A DNA stretch of 16,548 bases from an uncultured Collinsella sp. (GCA_958348565.1 CATVZP010000043.1:1-16548); one strand, 5' to 3'; numbered from the stretch's first letter, positions 1 through 6,933 are shown. The notes: generated by a model from the letters alone, not told the origin. A program made the numbers and translations.

Positions 1-2
1 AG

Positions 3-254
3 AACTACGTGCCCGATCGCACCATGCCCATCGCCATCATGACGGCCGATGCCGAGAAGGACGGTGACTGGCTCGAGGCCGCCATCCGCAAGGAGGAAGG
101 CTGCGCCGACGTCACCATCATCCGTAGTTCCGTCGGTCCTACCATCGGCTCGCACGTGGGTCCCGGCATGGTGGCTTGCGCGTTTTGGGGCAAGAATCGC
201 GCCGAGAAAGCCTCGCTTTCCGACCGCATCGCGCGTCGTGTGCGCGGTGAGTAG
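3..254 (+). CDS. DegV family protein, C-terminal end (5' truncated by window)
   Basis: The reading frame is open from the first bases and stops with TAG at 252-254, so only the last 83 residues are seen. The segment SSVGPTIGSHVGPGMVACAF matches the conserved C-terminal pattern of DegV proteins (I/V-G-P-x-I-G-x-H-x-G-P-G), which closes over the bound acyl chain. Members of this family (FakB in Firmicutes) bind a fatty acid and present it to a fatty-acid kinase; which ligand this one binds cannot be told from the tail. A GTG at 9 is in frame but is internal to the domain and is not taken as a start. The next gene begins 98 bp downstream with its own strong RBS, and I see no clear terminator in between. 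Confidence 0.8.
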   Translation, partial: NYVPDRTMPIAIMTADAEKDGDWLEAAIRKEEGCADVTIIRSSVGPTIGSHVGPGMVACAFWGKNRAEKASLSDRIARRVRGE

Positions 255-352
255 ACAGGCGCTGCGGCTGCAAGTGCCCTCAAGTCACGGCCGAAACGCT
301 GGCACCGAGTATTTAACCTGGTAACAACATCCAACCCAAAAGGAAAGGTTTC

Positions 353-1432
353 ATGGCAAACAAGCTCTCCGTCGCATTTATCGGCACCGGAATCATGGGT
401 GCCCCCATCGCCGGCCACATCCTGGATGCCGGCTATCCCGTCACGGTCAACAACCGCACCAAGTCCAAGGCTGCTGCGCTTATCGAGCGCGGTGCTGCCT
501 GGGCCGATACGCCGGCCGATGCCGTGGCTAACGCCGATGTCGTCTTTACCATGGTGGGCTATCCCTCCGAGGTCGAGGAGCTCTACCTGGCGGGCGACGG
601 CCTGCTTGCGTGCACCAAGCCGGGCGCGGTCTTGATCGATCTCACCACGAGCTCGCCCGAGCTCGCCCGTGACATTGCCGAGGCCGCCCAGGTTTCTGGT
701 CGCATGGCGTTTGACTGCCCCGTCACCGGCGGCGAGTCGGGCGCTATCGCCGGTACGCTCACGGCTATCGTGGGCGCTACCGAGAACGACATCGCGCCGG
801 TCCGCGATATCCTTGCCACCTTTGCGGCTAACATCTGCTGCTTCGACGGCGCCGGCAAGGGCCAGGCTGCCAAGCTCGCCAACCAGGTGTCGCTGGGCGC
901 CTGCATGGTCGGCATGGCAGACGCCATGGCATTTGCCGAGCTGAGCGGCCTTGACCTGGAGAAGACCCGCCAGATGATCCTGGGTGGTACCGGCAAGTCC
1001 GGCGCCATGGAGAGCCTGGCGCCCAAGGCGCTCGACGGCGACTACAAGCCCGGCTTTATGGTCGAGCACTTTATCAAGGACCTGCGCTTGGCGCTCGCCT
1101 ATGCCGACGACCGCGAGCTTGCGCTGCCCGGTGCCGACGTGGCCTTTACGCTCTACGACATGCTCGACGCCATCGGTGGTGCCAAGCTGGGTACCCAGGC
1201 CGTCACGGTCCTCTATAAGGAGGAGGCCGACGCCATCGCCGCCGGTCTGGACTGGTCGCAGTATCGTCCCGAGGAGCATGGCGCTCACGAGGAAGGCTGC
1301 GGTTGCGGCGAGCATGGCGACGATCACGAGTGCGGTTGTGGCCACCACCACGACGAGGGCCACGAGTGCTGCGGCGGCCACGGCCATGATGACGGCCACG
1401 AGTGCTGCTGCGGCCACCATCACGGGGAGTAG
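353..1432 (+). CDS. NAD(P)-binding beta-hydroxyacid dehydrogenase with His/Cys-rich C-terminal tail
   Basis: This is a 359-residue member of the 3-hydroxyisobutyrate / tartronate-semialdehyde reductase superfamily (MmsB/GarR type), which oxidises or reduces small beta-hydroxyacids with NAD(P). Visible motifs are the N-terminal dinucleotide loop GTGIMG at residues 11-16, the substrate motif CPVTGGESGAIAGTL at 122-136, the catalytic-lysine block GKGQAAKLANQ (Lys174, Asn177) and KDLRLAL near 242. The catalytic domain ends near residue 306, about the usual family length. Residues 307-359 form an extra tail with 14 His and 9 Cys, including three near-repeats of about 12 residues that start HEC (residues 325, 337 and 349). 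The tail looks metal-binding, like those of SlyD, HypB or UreE, but this is inference. The ATG at 353 follows AGGAAAGG. It is the first gene of a run of four closely spaced genes. The physiological substrate is unknown. Confidence 0.88.
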   Translation: MANKLSVAFIGTGIMGAPIAGHILDAGYPVTVNNRTKSKAAALIERGAAWADTPADAVANADVVFTMVGYPSEVEELYLAGDGLLACTKPGAVLIDLTTSSPELARDIAEAAQVSGRMAFDCPVTGGESGAIAGTLTAIVGATENDIAPVRDILATFAANICCFDGAGKGQAAKLANQVSLGACMVGMADAMAFAELSGLDLEKTRQMILGGTGKSGAMESLAPKALDGDYKPGFMVEHFIKDLRLALAYADDRELALPGADVAFTLYDMLDAIGGAKLGTQAVTVLYKEEADAIAAGLDWSQYRPEEHGAHEEGCGCGEHGDDHECGCGHHHDEGHECCGGHGHDDGHECCCGHHHGE

Positions 1433-1437
1433 CGCCC

Positions 1438-1866
1438 ATGAGCTGGACGTTCGTGGTGCTTGCGCTGGTGCTCTTTCTCTTTGCGATCTACATTGGCTTT
1501 TTGTGCGGCCAGTGGGCGTGCGAAAAGCGTGTCATCACCAAGCGCGACTACTGGATTGCCAACTTTGCGGGAGCGGCGGCAGTCGTCCTGCTGACCTGGG
1601 TGTTCTCACTGTTCCCGCTGGTGCAGTTTGCGCCGATCGGCTGGCTCGGCGGCTTTATCGCCGGCCTTAAGATGAGCTTTGGCGAGTCCGTCGGTCCGTG
1701 GCGCAAGCACGACGAGGTCTTTAACGTCAACAAGGCTCATCGCGCCGCCGCCGACGCGGGCGACGCCGAGGAACGCCGCCGTGCGCGTCGCAATGGCGCG
1801 GCCGACCGACAGCTCATCTCGGTCACCGATGACAGCAAGGGTGCTGGCAAGCACGCTAAGAAATAG
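1438..1866 (+). CDS. Small membrane protein of unknown function
   Basis: A 142-residue protein starting MSWTFVVLALVLFLFAIYIG. I chose the ATG at 1438 rather than an in-frame upstream start at 1402, because 1402 lies inside the preceding gene and 1438 has GGGGAG 8 bases ahead. Two hydrophobic stretches are clear: residues about 4-24, and a longer one at about 40-78 that could cross the membrane once or twice. The C-terminal half is charged and Arg/Lys/Ala rich (EERRRARRNG, then a Lys-rich end), so it is probably cytoplasmic. I do not recognise a family. It sits 5 bp after the dehydrogenase and 15 bp before the HEAT-like gene, so it is very likely cotranscribed with them. Confidence 0.7.
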   Translation: MSWTFVVLALVLFLFAIYIGFLCGQWACEKRVITKRDYWIANFAGAAAVVLLTWVFSLFPLVQFAPIGWLGGFIAGLKMSFGESVGPWRKHDEVFNVNKAHRAAADAGDAEERRRARRNGAADRQLISVTDDSKGAGKHAKK

Positions 1867-1881
1867 TAAGAAGAGGTAACT

Positions 1882-2580
1882 ATGGCAGAAAACAAAGACG
1901 AACAGCTCACCGACGAGGAGCTGGCACAGCTTCAGCTGGCAGAGGAGAACGAGAACGCCGTCGACCGTCTGGTCAAGGAGCTCGGCTGCCCCACGCGCCG
2001 CATCCGCCAGTTTGCCGCCCGCGTGTTGCATCTGCTGGCCGAGCGCGATCCGCAGCGCGTCGTGCCCTGCGTGCCCGCGCTGATCGAGGCGCTCGACCGC
2101 CCCGAGGCGCAGACCCGCTGGGAGGCCCTCGATGCCCTGACGGCGCTCGCCACCACCTGCCCCGAGCAGCTGGGCGATGCCTTTGAGGGCGCCGAGACTG
2201 CACTGTTCGACGAGATCTCCTCCACGCTGCGCTATGCCGCCTTCCGCCTGCTGTGCGTGTGGGGTGCCACGAGCGTCGAGCGTTCGCGCGAGGCTTGGCC
2301 CATCCTGGATGAGGCCATCCAGTGCTACCACGGCGACCTTGAGTATCGTGACATGCTCGGTTGCCTGTACGAGTTTTGCCAGGGCGAGATCGACGCCGAG
2401 GTTGCCGAGAAGCTCGCGCTGCGCCTTAAGTTCGATGCCGAGAACGGCAAGGGCAGCTATCTCAAGGCCCGTTCGAGCGAGATTTGCGAAATGCTTGTTA
2501 AACGTTTTGGCCTGGATCTCTCCAAAAAGAAGAAGCGTGCTAGCGTTAAAAAATCTGATGACGCCGAAGACGAGGAGTAA
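1882..2580 (+). CDS. HEAT-like alpha-helical repeat protein, function unknown
   Basis: A 232-residue soluble protein, almost wholly helical by residue pattern. After an acidic N-terminus (residues 1-25) come paired amphipathic helices resembling HEAT/ARM units: RQFAARVLHLLAE near 42-54 followed by VVPCVPALIEAL near 60-71, then RWEALDALTALA near 79-90 and LRYAAFRLLCVWG near 116-128. A Lys-rich patch (SKKKKRASVKK, 214-224) and an acidic end follow. Such repeats usually make protein-protein contacts, and no catalytic motif is visible. AGAGG precedes the ATG at 1882. It lies 15 bp after the membrane protein gene and 6 bp before the isocitrate dehydrogenase gene, so it belongs to the same transcript. 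The assignment to HEAT is by pattern only. Confidence 0.72.
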   Translation: MAENKDEQLTDEELAQLQLAEENENAVDRLVKELGCPTRRIRQFAARVLHLLAERDPQRVVPCVPALIEALDRPEAQTRWEALDALTALATTCPEQLGDAFEGAETALFDEISSTLRYAAFRLLCVWGATSVERSREAWPILDEAIQCYHGDLEYRDMLGCLYEFCQGEIDAEVAEKLALRLKFDAENGKGSYLKARSSEICEMLVKRFGLDLSKKKKRASVKKSDDAEDEE

Positions 2581-2586
2581 CAGATT

Positions 2587-3672
2587 ATGGCGCACGATGT
2601 AGTCCTGATTCCCGGTGACGGTATCGGTCCCGAGATTACGCAGGCCATGCGCCGCGTGGTCGAGGCTGCCAGTGTCCAGATCAATTGGAACGTCCAGGAG
2701 GCCGGTGCCGGCGTCATGGACGAGTTTGGCACGCCGCTGCCCCAGCACGTGCTCGATGCGGTCGCCGAGACCAAGGTTGCTATCAAGGGCCCCATCACCA
2801 CGCCGGTCGGCACGGGTTTCCGCAGCGTTAACGTCGCCCTGCGCAAGCATTTTGACCTGTACGCCTGCGTGCGCCCCTGCCTGTCGCAGCCGGGCGACGG
2901 CTCGCGCTTCCGCGACGTCGACCTGGTTATCGTGCGCGAGAACACCGAGGACCTCTATGCCGGCATCGAGTTCGATGAGGGCGCTGCCGAGGTCGAGGAG
3001 CTCTCGCAGCTCGTCGAGCGCTCGGGCCAGAAGACCTTCGCCGCGGATTCCGCCATCTCAATCAAGCCGATTTCCATCGCCAAGAGCCGCCGCATTGTGG
3101 AGTACGCTTTTGAGTACGCCCGCCGCTGCGGCCGCAAAAAGGTGACGGCCGTGCATAAGGCCAACATCATGAAGGCGACCGATGGCCTGTTCCTGCGCGT
3201 TGCGCGCGAGGTGGCCGCCAACTATCCCGATATCGAGTTCAACGACAAGATTGTCGACGCCACCTGCATGGGCCTGGTCCAGAACCCCAACGACTTCGAT
3301 GTCCTGGTGCTGCCCAACCTGTACGGTGACATTGTGAGCGACCTGTGCGCCGGTCTGGTAGGTGGACTGGGTATGGCTCCGGGTTCCAACATCGGTGCCG
3401 ACTGCGCCATCTTCGAGGCGACGCACGGCTCCGCGCCCGATATCGCTGGCCAGGATATCGCTAACCCCACGGCCGAGATTCTGTCCGCGGCTATGATGCT
3501 CGATCACCTGGGCGAGAACGACGCGGCCAATCGCATTCGCGCCGCCGTTTCTGCCACGCTCGACGAGGGTGAGCAGGTTACCGGCGACGTTCGTCGTGCC
3601 CAGACCGGCTCCGTTGAGGGCGCTGTGGGCACGCAGGCCTTTGCCGATGCCGTTATCGCGCACCTGGCCTAA
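2587..3672 (+). CDS. NAD-type isocitrate dehydrogenase (IDH/IMDH family)
   Basis: This 361-residue protein is a complete member of the isocitrate/isopropylmalate dehydrogenase family, which oxidatively decarboxylates its substrate using a divalent metal. The IDH-type substrate loop is present (Ser80, Asn82, Arg86 in FRSVNVALRK), followed by Arg96 (CVRP), Arg117-to-Tyr124 (RENTEDLY), Lys191 (HKAN) and metal ligands Asp248 and Asp252 (LYGDIVSD). Ser-x-Asn plus RENTED points to isocitrate rather than 3-isopropylmalate. In the cofactor loop HGSAPDIAGQD, Asp285-Ile286 occupy the position of Lys-Tyr in NADP enzymes such as E. coli Icd, which argues for NAD. The protein closely resembles short NAD-IDHs and eukaryotic IDH3 subunits. 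Its start is 6 bp after the HEAT-like gene, with GAGGAG at the end of that gene as RBS. No other TCA-cycle gene is nearby. Homoisocitrate- or tartrate-type activity cannot be wholly excluded. Confidence 0.88.
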   Translation: MAHDVVLIPGDGIGPEITQAMRRVVEAASVQINWNVQEAGAGVMDEFGTPLPQHVLDAVAETKVAIKGPITTPVGTGFRSVNVALRKHFDLYACVRPCLSQPGDGSRFRDVDLVIVRENTEDLYAGIEFDEGAAEVEELSQLVERSGQKTFAADSAISIKPISIAKSRRIVEYAFEYARRCGRKKVTAVHKANIMKATDGLFLRVAREVAANYPDIEFNDKIVDATCMGLVQNPNDFDVLVLPNLYGDIVSDLCAGLVGGLGMAPGSNIGADCAIFEATHGSAPDIAGQDIANPTAEILSAAMMLDHLGENDAANRIRAAVSATLDEGEQVTGDVRRAQTGSVEGAVGTQAFADAVIAHLA

Positions 3673-3731
3673 GGCATGCAGACTGCAAACGCCTAAATAG
3701 TACTTAAGTGTTTGCGTATAACCTGAGAATC

Positions 3732-3764
3732 AATACGCCCGGCGCTTTGTCGGGCGTATTCTAT
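3732..3764 (+). terminator. Rho-independent terminator of the 353-3672 gene run
   Basis: AATACGCCCG (3732-3741) pairs perfectly with CGGGCGTATT (3751-3760) across a 9-base loop. The downstream U-run is weak (CTATT). It lies 59 bp after the isocitrate dehydrogenase stop and before the next RBS. Confidence 0.7.
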
Positions 3765-3798
3765 TGCGGACTATGTTTCCTAACAAGGAGTAACTGAT

Positions 3799-4884
3799 AT
3801 GGGTCTGATTCAAAAGAAGGACGAGAAGGACGAGATCGACGGCATCCAGATCATCGAGCGCGGCGAAGGCCCCGACGGTGACGAGAACGAGAAGATCGAT
3901 CTAGTCGCCGGTACGTCTGCCGAGCACATTGCCGCCGGTACGACGGCCAAGGAGGAGGACGCCCGACTAGAGGCTCAGATTGCCGCGGATGCCGCTGACG
4001 AGAATCTGATGCCCGAGGAACAGGACGAGGACGACGACTCCGACGTGGACGACCACGCTTGCAAGCACAAGAAGACGATGATTGCCGCCTTTGTGGTCGC
4101 CGTCGTGATTGCTGCCGTGGTCGGCTTCTTTATCGGCAACGGTGGTTTTGGCGGCAAAGGCGTCGGCTCGGCGACCCTCACCGAGGACCAGCTCGATTCG
4201 ACCGTGGCAAGCTATAGCTACAACGGCAAGAAGAGCGACATCACCGCGCGTGAGGCCATCGAGAGCCAGTACAGCCTCGACACCGTCAAGGACGATGACG
4301 GCAACTACACCGCTCCGTCTGCCGACGTTATCCTGTCCTACGTGCGCAACCAGATTCTGCTGGACGCTGCCGAGGACGAGGGCATTACCGTCTCTTCCAA
4401 GGAAATGAAGCAGTACGCCGAGGATTCCATCGGCACCTCCGACTACAAGACCATGGCCACGCAGTATGGCGTGTCCAAGGATCAGGCCAAGCAGATCGTC
4501 CGCCAGTCCGCGACGCTGCAGAAGCTCTACAAGAAGAAGGTTGGCGATAGCTCCGCAAGCATGCCGACCGCCCCGACCGAGCCTGCTGACGGCAACGAGG
4601 AGACCGCGAGCAAGGACTACGCCGACTACATCATCAACCTTGCCGGCGACGAGTGGGATAGCGAGAAGGGCACTTGGAAGGACGCCGATAGCACCTATGC
4701 CAAGGCCTTTGCCGACGATGCCTTTACGGCCGATAGCGCTACCTATAAGCAGGTCATGACCGCCTATTACACCGCCTACCAGCAGTATTCCTCGCAGGCT
4801 TCGAGCGCCAGCTCCAAGTGGACCGAGTACGCCAACGGCCTCTACGCCAAGGCCAATATCAGCATCTACGGCCTGTTTGCGTAA
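3799..4884 (+). CDS. Membrane-anchored SurA-N-like protein with acidic cytoplasmic domain
   Basis: A 361-residue protein. Residues 1-90 are strongly acidic and hydrophilic (for example EEQDEDDDSDVDD at 73-85). One transmembrane segment follows at about 93-113 (MIAAFVVAVVIAAVVGFFIG) with a Lys-rich cytoplasmic edge (CKHKK), giving a probable N-in, C-out topology. Residues about 127-250 have the helical character of SurA N-terminal/PpiC-associated chaperone domains, including VILSYVRNQILLDAAEDEGI. Unlike PrsA or SurA there is no recognisable parvulin domain. The C-terminal 110 residues are Tyr/Ser/Ala rich. A periplasm-like or extracellular chaperone or cell-envelope role is inferred, and the SurA resemblance is by pattern. 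AAGGAG at 3784-3789 sets the start. It is a single-gene unit between two terminators. Confidence 0.72.
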   Translation: MGLIQKKDEKDEIDGIQIIERGEGPDGDENEKIDLVAGTSAEHIAAGTTAKEEDARLEAQIAADAADENLMPEEQDEDDDSDVDDHACKHKKTMIAAFVVAVVIAAVVGFFIGNGGFGGKGVGSATLTEDQLDSTVASYSYNGKKSDITAREAIESQYSLDTVKDDDGNYTAPSADVILSYVRNQILLDAAEDEGITVSSKEMKQYAEDSIGTSDYKTMATQYGVSKDQAKQIVRQSATLQKLYKKKVGDSSASMPTAPTEPADGNEETASKDYADYIINLAGDEWDSEKGTWKDADSTYAKAFADDAFTADSATYKQVMTAYYTAYQQYSSQASSASSKWTEYANGLYAKANISIYGLFA

Positions 4885-4928
4885 AGATTGCCTGAGCCTT
4901 CGAGTACGAAGCCGATATATCTGATTGA

Positions 4929-4963
4929 GCCCGCTAGAACGAACGCCGTTCTAGCGGGCTTTT
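4929..4963 (+). terminator. Strong Rho-independent terminator
   Basis: GCCCGCTAGAAC (4929-4940) pairs perfectly over 12 bp with GTTCTAGCGGGC (4948-4959). The loop is 7 bases and TTTT follows. It closes the single-gene unit and insulates it from the following PTS regulatory region. Confidence 0.93.
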
Positions 4964-5026
4964 GCGTTGTAAGAAAGGGCGGGGAAGAGAGTGGTAGGGG
5001 AGGGGTTTATATACAAATTCTTGAAG

Positions 5027-5057
5027 ACTTTATTCATATAAAGTGAAAACGATTTCG
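5027..5057. promoter_or_regulatory. A/T-rich dyad abutting a cre-like sequence upstream of nagE
   Basis: ACTTTAT-TCAT-ATAAAGT (5027-5044) is a perfect 7-bp-arm inverted repeat. It is directly followed by TGAAAACGATTTCG (5044-5057), which matches the low-GC Gram-positive cre consensus TGWAANCGNTNWCA at every position but the last. Whether this lineage has a CcpA-like regulator that reads it is not shown by the window. A carbon-catabolite or other repressor site is plausible here, just upstream of the GntR-type operators. Confidence 0.35.
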
Positions 5058-5064
5058 GCTAAAC

Positions 5065-5107
5065 TGGTAGTAACAATGTGGTACCACTGTTCATCTGGTA
5101 GTAACCA
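5065..5107. promoter_or_regulatory. GntR-type operator cluster upstream of nagE
   Basis: Site TGGT-AGTA-ACCA (5096-5107) is an exact TGGT-N4-ACCA dyad, the form expected for NagR/YvoA-type GntR repressors. Thirty-one bp upstream (5065-5076) is TGGT-AGTA-ACAA, which shares the 11-mer CTGGTAGTAAC with it. Between them lies the perfect palindrome GTGGTACCAC (5078-5087). The 31-bp spacing is about three helical turns. The 8-bp arms CGATTTCG (5050-5057) and CGAAATCG (5117-5124) bracket the cluster. Confidence 0.7.
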
Positions 5108-5187
5108 ATTTTGAGACGAAATCGAATGGAAATTGCTAAGAATTAGTTTGGTAATGAAAGAAACGCACCATGTCTACCTGCGTAAAT

Positions 5188-5203
5188 TACCGTTTACGGG
5201 CCA
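5188..5203. promoter_or_regulatory. Shared 16-bp element TACCGTTTACGGGCCA upstream of nagE
   Basis: The sequence contains the palindrome CCGT-TT-ACGG. It recurs with a single change 127 bp upstream of the bgaC start (10051-10066). Here it lies 231 bp before the nagE start. A run of nine A and an inverted GCCAAA...TTTGGC pair follow immediately. A regulator binding site or upstream promoter element is the simplest reading, but the factor is unknown. Confidence 0.45.
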
Positions 5204-5288
5204 AAAAAAAACCGTTTGGCAACGATATAGTAATTTGAACGAAATGTGGTGAACGTTTGAATTGAGTGTGTGCTACCGTACATACCAG

Positions 5289-5355
5289 CAACCCCAAATA
5301 GGGACTGGGTTGTCTAAGTTTGCGCATCAATGCCGGCAAGCGGAGAAGCCGGTAT
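5289..5355 (+). other. Two possible leader-RNA hairpins upstream of nagE
   Basis: CAACCC (5289-5294) can pair with GGGTTG (5307-5312), and ATGCCGGC (5330-5337) with GCCGGTAT (5348-5355, one G-U pair). Neither is followed by a U-run, so they do not look like terminators. They would lie in the 5' untranslated region if transcription starts near the operator cluster. Function is unknown. Between 4964 and 5418 I see no gene. Confidence 0.35.
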
Positions 5356-5418
5356 GCACAAGGCGCGGACATGGAACTCGTTGGTGAACAACGAAAGAAA
5401 GGTTGGAGGAGATACCAT

Positions 5419-6909
5419 ATGATGAAGTACCTCCAGAAGCTCGGCAAAGCGCTGATGCTTCCCGTCGCGGCGCTTCCCGTCGCAGGTATTCTTATGGGCG
5501 TGGGCTACCTGCTCGCTCCCGCAGTCATGGGTGCTGCCGGTGACACTACCGGTTTTGCCTATACCGCCGGTTTCCTGCTCATCAAGGCAGGCGGCGCTCT
5601 TATCGATAACATGGCCTGGCTGTTCGCAGTCGGCGCCGCTGTCGGCCTTGCCGACGATCACGATGGCACCGCTGGCCTCGCTGGCCTCGTCGCCTTCCTG
5701 ATGATCCAGCAGCTCCTGAACCCCGCTGTTGTTGGCACCATTCGTGGTATGGACGCCGATGCTCAGACCGCTTGGCTTGCCACGACCGAGGGCATCGCGT
5801 TCTCCAAGATCGCTGGTAACTCCTTCATCGGCATCCTGTCCGCCGTCATCGGTGGCACTTGCTACAACAAGTTCAAGGACACCCGTCTTCCCGACTGGCT
5901 GGCCTTCTTCTCCGGCAAGCGTTGCGTCGCCATCATGACCGCCGTCATCTGCATCGTCGTCTCTGTCGTCCTGCTCTTTGCTTGGCCGCTCATCTTCGGT
6001 GCTCTTGTTGCTCTTGGTGAGGGTATCGCCGCCATGGGTGGTATCGGCGCTGGCATCTACGCCTTCCTTAACCGCCTGCTCATCCCGACTGGTCTGCACC
6101 ACGCACTCAACAACGTGTTCTGGTTCGACACCATCGGCCTGGGCGACCTGACCCACTTCTGGGCTGGCGAGACCTCCGCTGACGTCAAGTGGAGCCTCGG
6201 TATGTACATGTCCGGCTTCTTCCCCTGCATGATGTTCGGTATCCCGGGTGCTGCCCTGGCTATGGTTCAGACCGCTAAGAACAAGAAGGCTGCTATCGGC
6301 CTGGTTGTCTCCGCTGCTATCTGCGCCTTCGTCTGCGGCGTCACCGAGCCCTTCGAGTTCGGCTTCATGTTCCTGTGCTTCCCGCTCTACGTCGTGTACG
6401 CTGCTCTGTACGGCATCTTCACCATCGTCACCTACTATGTTGGTTTCCGTGCTGGCTTCTGCTTCTCCGCTGGTGCTACCGACCTCCTGTTCTCCTCTAG
6501 CCTCCCGGCTGCCGCCAACACTTGGATGATCATCCCGCTGGGCATCGCTGCCTTCGTGGTCTTCTACCTCGTGTTCCGCTTCGCCATCACCAAGTTCAAC
6601 CTCATGACCCCTGGTCGCGAGGATGAGGATGTCGAGGAGACCTCCGCTTCCGCCGCTGCTGGCGACGACAAGTTCGCCGCTCTGGCCGCCGCTGTTCTTG
6701 CTGCCGTCGGTGGCAAGGAGAACGTCAAGACCGTTGACTGCTGCGCTACTCGCCTGCGCTTCGAGCTTGGCGATTCCGCTCTGGTCGACGAGGCTGCCTG
6801 CAAGAAGGCCGGCGCTCTGGGTGTCATGAAGATGGACAAGGGTGCTACCCAGGTCATCATCGGCACGCAGGTCCAGGCTGTTGCCGAGGAGCTCAAGAAG
6901 CTTCTCTAA
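5419..6909 (+). CDS. nagE: PTS transporter EIICB, N-acetylglucosamine type (NagE-like)
   Basis: This 496-residue permease of the glucose/GlcNAc PTS superfamily imports and phosphorylates its sugar, most likely GlcNAc to GlcNAc-6-P. EIIC occupies residues about 1-392 with many membrane segments. It has the conserved LIPTGLHHALNNVFWF (221-236), MYMSGFFPCMMFGIPGAAL (262-280) and GVTEPFEF (307-314, Glu310). After a NagE-like linker (MTPGREDED), EIIB spans about 417-496 with the phosphorylated Cys442 in CCATRLRF. There is no EIIA domain, unlike the 648-residue E. coli NagE, so a separate EIIA must exist elsewhere. GGAGGAG at 5405-5411 fixes the ATG at 5419; an upstream in-frame ATG at 5371 has no good RBS. 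GlcNAc specificity rests on similarity to NagE and on nagA downstream; glucose is the main alternative. Confidence 0.88.
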   Translation: MMKYLQKLGKALMLPVAALPVAGILMGVGYLLAPAVMGAAGDTTGFAYTAGFLLIKAGGALIDNMAWLFAVGAAVGLADDHDGTAGLAGLVAFLMIQQLLNPAVVGTIRGMDADAQTAWLATTEGIAFSKIAGNSFIGILSAVIGGTCYNKFKDTRLPDWLAFFSGKRCVAIMTAVICIVVSVVLLFAWPLIFGALVALGEGIAAMGGIGAGIYAFLNRLLIPTGLHHALNNVFWFDTIGLGDLTHFWAGETSADVKWSLGMYMSGFFPCMMFGIPGAALAMVQTAKNKKAAIGLVVSAAICAFVCGVTEPFEFGFMFLCFPLYVVYAALYGIFTIVTYYVGFRAGFCFSAGATDLLFSSSLPAAANTWMIIPLGIAAFVVFYLVFRFAITKFNLMTPGREDEDVEETSASAAAGDDKFAALAAAVLAAVGGKENVKTVDCCATRLRFELGDSALVDEAACKKAGALGVMKMDKGATQVIIGTQVQAVAEELKKLL

Positions 6910-6933
6910 GCCTTAAAGACGTATCTGTCTTAC

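Noticed and set aside
5..1423. 472-codon open frame on the minus strand
   Set aside because: It is antisense to the DegV end and the dehydrogenase, both with clear family motifs. It gives low-complexity Ala/Val and no recognisable domain; it is a shadow of GC-rich codon bias.
1325..1429. The repeated GGCCACGAGTGCTGC-like DNA in the dehydrogenase tail as a CRISPR or tandem DNA repeat
   Set aside because: The repeats are short, in frame and imperfect at the DNA level; they are explained by the repeated protein motif.
1606..2850. 414-codon open frame on the minus strand
   Set aside because: It runs antisense across three good genes and their junctions, with no RBS or domain that I can recognise.
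2587..3672. 3-isopropylmalate dehydrogenase (leuB)
   Set aside because: Ser80-x-Asn82 and RENTEDLYAG are isocitrate-type, and no leucine genes are adjacent.
3685..3715. GCAAAC...GTTTGC inverted repeat as a terminator
   Set aside because: The stem is only six bp with a 19-base A/T-rich loop and no U-run; the nearby hairpin at 3732-3760 is much better. It could be a weak operator, but nothing supports it.
5320..5418. N-terminal extension of nagE from an upstream in-frame start
   Set aside because: The strong GGAGGAG at 5405-5411 points to the ATG at 5419, and NagE proteins start at this point; the extension is Arg/Lys rich and unlike the family.
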